DNA of 12,230 bases from Bacillota bacterium (GTDB taxonomy: Bacteria > Bacillota_I > Bacilli_A > RFN20 > CAG-826), in the NCBI GenBank assembly GCA_023422095.1, contig JAEZSD010000054.1, positions 1-12,230 on the forward strand, given 5' to 3'. The notes below the pieces were generated by a model, which saw only the letters and a list, made by a program, of their open reading frames with translations, made no database searches and was not told where the DNA came from. The position numbers and the translations under genes are program-made. Shown piece after piece: positions 7,016 to 12,230 of this stretch; position 1 is the first letter of the stretch, and every line of letters starts with the position of its first letter.

Positions 7016-7408
7016 ATGAAAGAATTAAAGCTATCAATCACCCATTATAAAGTTATTCACACTGTTTACTCCCTCAATCTCTTATCCTTATACCCCAATC
7101 AGGAAGGGGTTCATAAAATATTGAGCGGAAATGATAAAAACGAAATGCATGAAGTGCGAAATGTACCGACTTTTGGGACTTTGATTTCCTATTCCAGCAA
7201 AAAGATTTGTCATTATGTTTTATCTCTTATTCGCTACGGCTTCCTTAAGAATGTATTCGATCCAAAAAGCGAAGATTTGTATTTAGAAGTGACCGTTAAA
7301 GGGAAAGATTATTTAAAATTATTTTTGGAAAATAGGAAATCTCCTTATCACCGCACAATCAAGGTAATAAAACCAAATATTGTAAAAATAGATAAAAAAA
7401 TCCAGTAG
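7016..7408 (+). CDS. Small RQC-like winged-helix protein (RQC-minor type)
   Basis: A 130-residue soluble protein with no enzyme motif. Residues about 29-102 resemble the RQC winged helix of RecQ helicases. GVHKILSG (31-38) sits where RecQ has its V-x-x-x-L-x-G segment, TFGTLISYSSKKI (52-64) where RecQ has S-T-Y-G followed by a Ser/Lys helix, and VLSLIRYGFLK (68-78) where RecQ has the L-I-x-x-G-Y-L wing entry. No helicase or HRDC domain is attached. Stand-alone RQC domains called RQC-minor are known in Bacillota; I recall the family but cannot check membership. Nucleic-acid binding is therefore likely, and its exact role is unknown. The basic tail (about 105-130) is lysine- and proline-containing. 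The only workable ATG lies 7 nt after a -10 box with no Shine-Dalgarno site. The gene is flanked by unrelated promoters and is likely monocistronic. Confidence 0.6.
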   Translation: MKELKLSITHYKVIHTVYSLNLLSLYPNQEGVHKILSGNDKNEMHEVRNVPTFGTLISYSSKKICHYVLSLIRYGFLKNVFDPKSEDLYLEVTVKGKDYLKLFLENRKSPYHRTIKVIKPNIVKIDKKIQ

Positions 7409-7436
7409 ACATACTCGGCATTTGCGCTACTTTTCT
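7404..7436 (+). terminator. Weak terminator-like hairpin after the RQC-like gene
   Basis: AGTAG (7404-7408, including the stop codon) can pair with CTACT (7427-7431) across an 18-nt loop, followed by TTT. A second A-run/T-run element lies just downstream (7439-7456). Neither is strong; some readthrough into the cdaA operon is possible. Confidence 0.3.
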
Positions 7437-7475
7437 GAAAAAATTGATTTTTTTTACGAAGAATTGTTGCCGTTA

Positions 7476-7504
7476 TTGAAAATAAGTATTGTACTTGGTA
7501 AAAT
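7476..7504 (+). promoter_or_regulatory. Promoter of the cdaA-glmM operon
   Basis: TTGAAA (7476-7481) and TAAAAT (7499-7504) are separated by 17 bp. Transcription would start near 7511, leaving a leader of about 46 nt with AAGGAG (7543-7548) 8 nt before the cdaA ATG. Confidence 0.7.
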
Positions 7505-7556
7505 GAAAAAGATAAAGAAATAAGTTCTTTAAAACATATATTAAGGAGCCATCGAT

Positions 7557-8339
7557 ATGGATTTTATTTGGAATAACGCTAAGCTGGTGAATTGGATTTT
7601 AACAATCGCACTTATTTTAGTTATTTATGGATTGTTATTTGTTGTTATACATCGCGTGGTAAAAAGAAAAGCGGGATTTGTCGTATGCAGTCTCTCTTTA
7701 TTTTTTGTTCTTGCATCCTATATTCTTTGCCTTGATGGTGTAATGATTGTTGCATCAATGGTTAGCGCTGTGGCATTGACCCTCTCTTTATTTGCTAATC
7801 TTGGCGATTTACGAGCTTTTTTAGCCAATCCATTTCGAAGAGCAAGCGGCAAAAATGTCAATTTTGGAGTCGAAAAAATCTATGATCGAAAAGCTTTATA
7901 TAAAAATATTGAAGTGGCAGTAACCACATTATCCAAAAGTCGTATTGGAGCATTGATTACCTTTGAAAAAAATACCTCCTTAAAAGATATTATGAAAAAT
8001 GGTGTCCCAATTCTTGCTCCTGTTACTCCCGAGTTATTGACCACAATTTTCTATCCTGGTACTCGTTTACATGATGGAGCGGTAGTTATTCACGGAAACG
8101 AAATTATTGCCGCAAGTGTCTTTTTTACTCCAACAACCAAACCATTTGCCTATAAATATGGTTCTCGCCATAGAGCTGCTATTGGCATTTCAGAAGTCAC
8201 TGACTCAGTTACTGTTGTTGTCAGTGAAGAGACCGGCAGAATTTCTTTCGCTGTGAATGGTGAATTAGAAACTGTCAGTCCTGATGCTTTCCTACGAGCT
8301 TTTGAGACATACATGGCCGATGGGGGAAGTGAAGAATAA
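7557..8339 (+). CDS. cdaA: Diadenylate cyclase CdaA, c-di-AMP synthase
   Basis: Membrane-bound enzyme that joins two ATP into cyclic di-AMP, the second messenger controlling potassium and osmolyte uptake and cell-wall balance in Gram-positive bacteria. Three N-terminal membrane segments (about 12-32, 40-58 and 61-80) precede the cytosolic DAC domain (about 100-235). Catalytic motifs are intact: GALITFE (131-137), LHDGA (D173-G174-A175) and GSRHRAAIGISE (202-213), the usual threonine before RHR being serine here. At 260 residues it is close to the usual 270-280. AAGGAG lies 8 nt before the ATG. The stop shares one base with the glmM start (TAATG), so the two are translationally coupled. The regulator CdaR (YbbR), normally encoded between them in Bacillota, is missing. 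Confidence 0.94.
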   Translation: MDFIWNNAKLVNWILTIALILVIYGLLFVVIHRVVKRKAGFVVCSLSLFFVLASYILCLDGVMIVASMVSAVALTLSLFANLGDLRAFLANPFRRASGKNVNFGVEKIYDRKALYKNIEVAVTTLSKSRIGALITFEKNTSLKDIMKNGVPILAPVTPELLTTIFYPGTRLHDGAVVIHGNEIIAASVFFTPTTKPFAYKYGSRHRAAIGISEVTDSVTVVVSEETGRISFAVNGELETVSPDAFLRAFETYMADGGSEE

Positions 8340-9676
8340 TGGGCAAATACTTTGGAACGGACGGCGTTAGGGGTCCAGCCAACGAAAAATTGACTGCTCT
8401 TCTTGCTTATCGAATCGGAAGATATATTGGACAATATCCCCAAGGAAAGAAAAATAAAATCATTATTGGTAGAGACACTCGTATATCTGGTTCAATGCTT
8501 GCCGCTGCTTTAATTGCAGGTATTACTTCCAGTGGTGGAGATGTTTTTGAAGTTGGTGTCACAACTACTCCATCAATTTCCTATCTTGTTGAAAACAAAG
8601 GGTTTGATTTTGGTATCATGATTTCGGCGAGTCATAATCCTTTTTATGATAACGGCATCAAGATTTTCGCTCCAAACGGAGAGAAACTTAGTTCTGCAAT
8701 TGAATTGGAAATCGAAAAGTATATTGATGCTCCCATTGATGAATTACCACTAGCGTCCAATAAAAAAATTGGCCAATTATTTATCGACAAAGAATTGATA
8801 AATTACTATATCGATTTTCTCGCAAGCAAAGCTGAAGGCGACCTTTCGCATATGCGACTTGCTATTGATTGCGCTCATGGTTCGGCAGCTGTCACAGCTA
8901 AAGAGCTATTTATCAATAAGCTTCATCTCAATGCTGATTTATTCAATGCCGATTTTAGTGGTACAGATATTAATGATAATTGTGGGTCAACTCATTTGAA
9001 TTTTATTAAAAGCAAAGTACTACAAGGCCATTATGATTTAGGAATTGCTTTTGATGGAGACGCTGATCGCTGCCTTTTCATAGATAGATTTGGTAATGTC
9101 ATCGATGGAGATGCCACGATGTATTTAAACGCCTTATTTATGAAAAAGCATCATAGTTTACGAAAAGACACTATTGTATTGACGGTGATGTCGAATTTTG
9201 GTTTGAAAAAAGCCCTTCATGAAAAAGGGTTAAATTATGAAGAAGTCTCTGTCGGAGATAAATATGTTCAAGCTCGTTTAAAAGAAAGTCAATTATCCCT
9301 TGGTGGAGAGCAATCTGGCCACGTCATTTTCTACGATGATTTGAATACCGGGGATGGACAGTTGACCGCCATTCATTTACTTAATATTTTAGCAGAAGAA
9401 AAAAAGACCATTAGAGAACTAACAAAAGACCTGATTATTTTTCCTCAAACGCTTAAGAACATTGTCGTTCCGAATAAAGAGGCAATCATGGAACATCAAG
9501 GGTTGAAAGACTGCATCAAGGAACAGGAAAGAACTTTAAATGGGGATGGAAGAATTCTCGTTCGTTGCAGTGGAACAGAACAATTAATCCGCGTTATGGT
9601 GGAAGCGACTGATCTCAAAATTTGCAACGAAATTACCGATAAAATCGCTGCTTACATTAGTTACATTAGTTATTGA
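8339..9676 (+). CDS. glmM: Phosphoglucosamine mutase GlmM
   Basis: Converts glucosamine 6-phosphate to glucosamine 1-phosphate, the step before UDP-GlcNAc and hence peptidoglycan and other GlcNAc-containing polymers. All four phosphohexomutase landmarks are present in 445 residues, the family length: active-site SASHNP with phosphoserine S98, the Mg site DGDADR (239-244), the sugar-binding GEQSGH (323-328) and the phosphate-binding RCSGTE (409-414). The N terminus GKYFGTDGVRG is canonical and fixes the start at the ATG that overlaps the cdaA stop. GlmM is a known partner and inhibitor of CdaA in Bacillus, Lactococcus and Listeria, so the overlap has a functional reason. The C terminus ends in a short repeated ISYISY produced by a 9-bp DNA duplication. 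Confidence 0.97.
   Translation: MGKYFGTDGVRGPANEKLTALLAYRIGRYIGQYPQGKKNKIIIGRDTRISGSMLAAALIAGITSSGGDVFEVGVTTTPSISYLVENKGFDFGIMISASHNPFYDNGIKIFAPNGEKLSSAIELEIEKYIDAPIDELPLASNKKIGQLFIDKELINYYIDFLASKAEGDLSHMRLAIDCAHGSAAVTAKELFINKLHLNADLFNADFSGTDINDNCGSTHLNFIKSKVLQGHYDLGIAFDGDADRCLFIDRFGNVIDGDATMYLNALFMKKHHSLRKDTIVLTVMSNFGLKKALHEKGLNYEEVSVGDKYVQARLKESQLSLGGEQSGHVIFYDDLNTGDGQLTAIHLLNILAEEKKTIRELTKDLIIFPQTLKNIVVPNKEAIMEHQGLKDCIKEQERTLNGDGRILVRCSGTEQLIRVMVEATDLKICNEITDKIAAYISYISY
9652..9669 (+). repeat. Tandem 9-bp duplication at the end of glmM
   Basis: TTACATTAG occurs twice in direct succession (9652-9660 and 9661-9669), followed by a partial third TTA. It encodes the last residues of GlmM and lies just before the stop, in the stretch that must carry any translation signal for the Nudix gene. 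Confidence 0.85.
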
Positions 9677-9679
9677 TTT

Positions 9680-10291
9680 ATGGTTGATTCGAAGTCAATT
9701 TACGATTATATTATTAAAATTCAAGCCATTGCAAAAATCGGTCTTACTTACAGCAAAGATCCATATGCAATTACGAATTACCAAGAGATTAATGATTTAT
9801 CCAAAGCTTTTTTGGAAGATTTTATTAACATCAAATTAGATCGTCCGAATTATTTTGAGAAGGATGTTTATCCAACTCCTAACGTCTCTGTTAGAACGAT
9901 CATTTTTAACAAAGAACGCGATAAAATACTAATGGTTCGAGAAGTAAAAACCCAGAACTATTCTCTTCCTGGAGGATGGGCTGAATTATATGATTCCCCA
10001 AGTCAAACCGCCATTAATGAATGCCTTCAAGAAGCCGGAGCTGAAATCAGTTCCGTTCGTTTAGTGGGAGTGACAAACCGTACTCCATATAAAAGTAATA
10101 CTTCCGTTCCTGAGTTTGTCATTATTTTTGAAGGAACAATTTCTGGAGAATTGCATGATCATGAATATGAAACCGATGATGTAGGTTGGTTTCCTATTGA
10201 TAATCTTCCTGACATTTCCCGTAAATTATCGATGGAAGAATTGCAGAGAATGATTAGAGCTGCTAGAGATGGAAAAGTCATTTTTGATTAA
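9680..10291 (+). CDS. Nudix hydrolase with N-terminal helical domain and altered Nudix box
   Basis: Predicted cytosolic hydrolase of a nucleoside diphosphate linked to another group; the substrate cannot be told. Residues 1-65 look like the helical N-terminal domain often found before the Nudix fold in YjhB-like, ADP-ribose-type members; the Nudix fold covers about 68-200. The box runs from G99 to A121 and departs from GX5EX7REUXEEXGU: D105 for the first Glu, N113 for Arg and Q117 for one of the paired Glu. E114, E118 and G120 are kept. Activity may be weakened or shifted. The ATG lies 3 nt after the glmM stop with no Shine-Dalgarno site, which implies translation coupled to glmM in the cdaA operon. 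The N-terminal family assignment is by resemblance. Confidence 0.85.
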   Translation: MVDSKSIYDYIIKIQAIAKIGLTYSKDPYAITNYQEINDLSKAFLEDFINIKLDRPNYFEKDVYPTPNVSVRTIIFNKERDKILMVREVKTQNYSLPGGWAELYDSPSQTAINECLQEAGAEISSVRLVGVTNRTPYKSNTSVPEFVIIFEGTISGELHDHEYETDDVGWFPIDNLPDISRKLSMEELQRMIRAARDGKVIFD

Positions 10292-10326
10292 ATAAAGAAA
10301 AAAATTAGTGTTAAAAATCAAGATGA

Positions 10327-10349
10327 CCTTATAAATTAAGGATATTTTT
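10327..10349 (+). terminator. Weak terminator-like hairpin after the Nudix gene
   Basis: CCTTA (10327-10331) pairs with TAAGG (10337-10341) around TAAAT, followed by ATATTTTT. The 5-bp A/T-rich stem is marginal. A TATAAA overlapping the loop could instead be a -10 box for the next gene, but no good -35 is seen. Confidence 0.3.
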
Positions 10350-10373
10350 GATAGAATTATTATTAATAAAATT

Positions 10374-11021
10374 ATGTTTGAATATTATCTTACACTTGTT
10401 GACTTAAATTCCTTACAAATCTCATTTGTTGTTGTAGCCGCTTTTATAGTGGCTGTCTCAATTTTTTGTGCGATTTTCTTTCCTCTAAGACATTTATTTA
10501 TCAAGAGAAAATTCCGCAAGTATTATTACAAAAAAATTTACCAGATAGCTTTTAATCAAGATTATTACCTAATCAATGACTTCCTCTTCAGAATCGACGA
10601 TTCAACAGTGATGGGCATTGATCACATTCTTTTCGCTGATCGCTATGTGTTTATTATTAATGATTATTATTACGAGGGCGATTTACTTGGCAACTCTGAT
10701 GACAAATCTTTAATTTTCGTCGATAAAAAAGGCAAGAAACAATATACCGATAATCCGTTTATTACTAGCGAAAAAATTATTTCTCGCCTTTCAATGATTA
10801 CCGGAATTGATAGCTCATTGATGATTGGAGTAATTCTTGTTAACAACTCTTGCAAGTGCTTTGTAAAGTCAGAATCCAAACAATTTTATATTGTCCAACG
10901 CAAATTCTTCAAAATGCTCGTGAAAAATATTGAGTCACGCACTGTCGGAAGAATCAATCCGGTACAACTAGATAGTGCTGTTAAGGCAATTTATCGTCTT
11001 AATCGCAGGAAGAAAAAATGA
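10374..11021 (+). CDS. Membrane-anchored NERD-like protein lacking nuclease residues
   Basis: A 215-residue protein with one N-terminal membrane segment (about 15-37), then a basic stretch and a cytosolic domain. Residues about 52-150 resemble the NERD (nuclease-related) fold: an I-D-H strand (GIDHILFADRYVFII, 81-95), then a G-x-x-x-G turn (G102, G106), then an N-P motif (127-128). In active NERD proteins the strand after IDH carries E-x-K; here the matching positions are N96-D97-Y98, so the catalytic Glu and Lys are missing and nuclease activity is unlikely. No Shine-Dalgarno site precedes the ATG, and no upstream start is better. The 3' end overlaps the next gene by 4 nt (ATGA), so the two membrane proteins are probably co-translated. 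The NERD link is a visual resemblance, not proven. Confidence 0.55.
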   Translation: MFEYYLTLVDLNSLQISFVVVAAFIVAVSIFCAIFFPLRHLFIKRKFRKYYYKKIYQIAFNQDYYLINDFLFRIDDSTVMGIDHILFADRYVFIINDYYYEGDLLGNSDDKSLIFVDKKGKKQYTDNPFITSEKIISRLSMITGIDSSLMIGVILVNNSCKCFVKSESKQFYIVQRKFFKMLVKNIESRTVGRINPVQLDSAVKAIYRLNRRKKK

Positions 11022-12112
11022 AAATTAAAGAGGCCTTTGCCTATTCAAAAAAATATTATAAAGCGCATCCTTTAAATTCTTGGGTCTTAGGAATAACCTG
11101 CGCCATTTTTTTCGCAGCTCTTTACGGTTTTGATTTAGCTCTTCCTGGCTTGAACTATATCGTAATCCCTTTATTAGGAATTCCATTCTTATTCGCCTCA
11201 ATTCTCACTCATTTTCAGCTAAAAATGAATAATGAAGTTAGAACTCGAAATTTTTTCCGTTTCTTTGCTGTTTATTTTACTAGGCCATTCCGCTCCTCAT
11301 TTCGGGTGTTAATTTCTTTTTTTAAATCCATTGTTGTTGATGCCTTTTTCACGATTGTGTTATTTATCATTATTTATTTATTTTTTACCAATAATTATGG
11401 AGATACATTTAACAATAATTTTGTTGGTTTCTTCGAGACTATAACCGACGCTAGTTTAACGACTACTGCATATAATGATGCTGTTCAGGGTTATTTATCT
11501 GCTAATAATAATATGCTTTATGTCTTTTTCAATTTAATCTTTATTCCTTCGTCTTTTATTTCATGCTTGGCTTTTTTGTATTTTATTTCACTTGAATCCT
11601 TCAGCATTTTTGTCCGTTTAAACGCCCCTCAAAATCCTCCCGTTTTCATAAGAGTGGCATTAAAAGAGGCAATTAAAAAGCAAGGAAAGAGTTTTTATGG
11701 CACCTATCTAGGTTTAAACTGGCCATTATTTCTTCTATTTATTATTGGGTTTGTGGGCGGACTAACCATTTCCCTACAATTCAATGGAGATGCCACTTTT
11801 GCTTCAAGTATTGCGATGATGGCAGGATTAGGACTGACCTCATTTTTTGTTCCATTCTATTTCAACAATATGGAGGCTATATATTCATTTATAGATAAGG
11901 ATGTTCGCACAATCTCAAAAAATTTAACTAAGCAAATGATTCTCGACATCCAAGCCGAAAGAAATCTCGTTGAAAAAGAAGCTGAATTATTATCTAAAAC
12001 GCTCGATGAGTTGAAAGAAACTGAAAATGATAATATGACGGATGTTGATGATAATTCAATAGAGGAAACTCAAGGCGCAGATAAAGAAAAAGACCCGTTT
12101 GACGAGTCTTAA
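11018..12112 (+). CDS. Uncharacterised six-helix membrane protein with acidic cytosolic tail
   Basis: I do not recognise a specific family. The 364-residue protein has about six hydrophobic segments: 22-42, 45-63, 104-123, 166-199 (long, perhaps a hairpin), 236-253 and 262-282. Between segments 1-2 and 3 lies an Arg/Phe-rich stretch (75-103), probably at the membrane face. Residues 300-335 form a Lys/Glu-rich likely coiled coil, followed by a very acidic disordered tail to the C terminus. There is no signal peptide, transporter motif or enzyme motif. The ATG overlaps the stop of the NERD-like gene, with AGGA 7 nt upstream, so the two products probably act together at the membrane. Its last codons double as the terminator stem of the opposing tRNA gene. 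Confidence 0.8.
   Translation: MKIKEAFAYSKKYYKAHPLNSWVLGITCAIFFAALYGFDLALPGLNYIVIPLLGIPFLFASILTHFQLKMNNEVRTRNFFRFFAVYFTRPFRSSFRVLISFFKSIVVDAFFTIVLFIIIYLFFTNNYGDTFNNNFVGFFETITDASLTTTAYNDAVQGYLSANNNMLYVFFNLIFIPSSFISCLAFLYFISLESFSIFVRLNAPQNPPVFIRVALKEAIKKQGKSFYGTYLGLNWPLFLLFIIGFVGGLTISLQFNGDATFASSIAMMAGLGLTSFFVPFYFNNMEAIYSFIDKDVRTISKNLTKQMILDIQAERNLVEKEAELLSKTLDELKETENDNMTDVDDNSIEETQGADKEKDPFDES
12083..12110 (-). terminator. Terminator of tRNA-Gly(GCC), inside the end of the membrane-protein gene
   Basis: On the minus strand AAGACTCGT (12110-12102) pairs with ACGGGTCTT (12098-12090), 9 bp with one G-U pair, around CAA. It is followed by a T-rich tail from the A-rich 12083-12090. On the plus strand the same site has a C-A mismatch and no T run, so it acts mainly for the tRNA. 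Confidence 0.75.
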
Positions 12113-12120
12113 TAATCATC

Positions 12121-12194
12121 TGGAGCAAGTGACGGGAATCGAACCCGCATAACTACCTTGGCAAGGTAGTGTTCTACCACTGAACTACACCTGC
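12121..12194 (-). tRNA. tRNA-Gly, anticodon GCC
   Basis: Read on the minus strand, acceptor GCAGGTG pairs with CACTTGC. The D-arm is GTTCAGTGGTAGAAC. The anticodon stem CTACC/GGTAG closes TTGCCAA with anticodon GCC. The T-arm has loop TTCGATT, the discriminator is T and CCA is encoded. It reads GGC and GGU. Apart from the acceptor and anticodon stems it is almost the same as the tRNA-Gly(CCC) gene at 89-162, in the opposite orientation. Confidence 0.96.
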
Positions 12195-12202
12195 ATTGCA
12201 AC

Positions 12203-12216
12203 TTGGTTTACCAAAT
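12203..12216. repeat. Short palindrome upstream of tRNA-Gly(GCC)
   Basis: TTGGT and ACCAA form a 5-bp inverted repeat with a 2-nt centre within the last 30 bases of the window, in the expected promoter zone of the minus-strand tRNA. No clear -35/-10 pair can be completed before the window ends, so its role is open. Confidence 0.35.
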
Positions 12217-12230
12217 TCGCTTAATTATTA

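Noticed and set aside
1..12230. Mycoplasma-type genetic code (TGA as Trp)
   Set aside because: Four genes end in TGA at positions supported by overlaps or family length, and Trp codons in conserved proteins are TGG.

Overview
The window is AT-rich bacterial chromosome. Intrinsic terminators, Shine-Dalgarno sites and sigma-70/sigma-A style promoters are visible. TGA is used as a real stop codon (arsR, the cation ATPase, glmM and the NERD-like gene end in TGA) and Trp is encoded by TGG, so this is not the Mycoplasma/Spiroplasma code. CdaA followed by GlmM, an RhlE-type helicase, DeoD, a PAQR/hemolysin III protein and an RQC-like small protein suggest a low-GC Gram-positive lineage (Bacillota, or a standard-code Mycoplasmatota relative such as Acholeplasma-, Izemoplasma- or RF39-like bacteria). 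This placement is inferred from gene content and composition only.

Layout. A terminator from an upstream gene (1-26) is followed by tRNA-Gly(CCC) with its own terminator. A 282-bp leader precedes a 740-residue DEAD-box RNA helicase whose C-terminal half is a disordered, internally repeated basic tail. Next is a two-gene metal-resistance operon: an ArsR/SmtB-type sensor, with an operator built into its promoter, overlaps by 4 nt a Zn/Cd/Pb P1B-type ATPase. A monocistronic TrhA/hemolysin III gene converges on deoD (minus strand) across a shared bidirectional terminator. deoD and a small RQC-like winged-helix protein diverge from back-to-back promoters.

From about 7476 a promoter drives cdaA (c-di-AMP synthase), glmM (phosphoglucosamine mutase) and a Nudix hydrolase, packed with a 1-nt overlap and a 3-nt gap. 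cdaR/ybbR, usually found between cdaA and glmM in Bacillota, is absent. After 82 bp come a membrane-anchored NERD-like protein lacking the nuclease residues and a six-helix membrane protein, overlapping by 4 nt. The window closes with tRNA-Gly(GCC) on the minus strand; its terminator lies inside the end of the membrane-protein gene.

Most of this is housekeeping. The parts most worth a second look are the stand-alone RQC-like protein, the NERD-like/membrane pair, the cdaA-glmM arrangement without cdaR, two genes whose promoters sit almost on their start codons, and the repeat architecture of the helicase tail. No CRISPR array, transposase, phage gene or recognisable defence system was seen.
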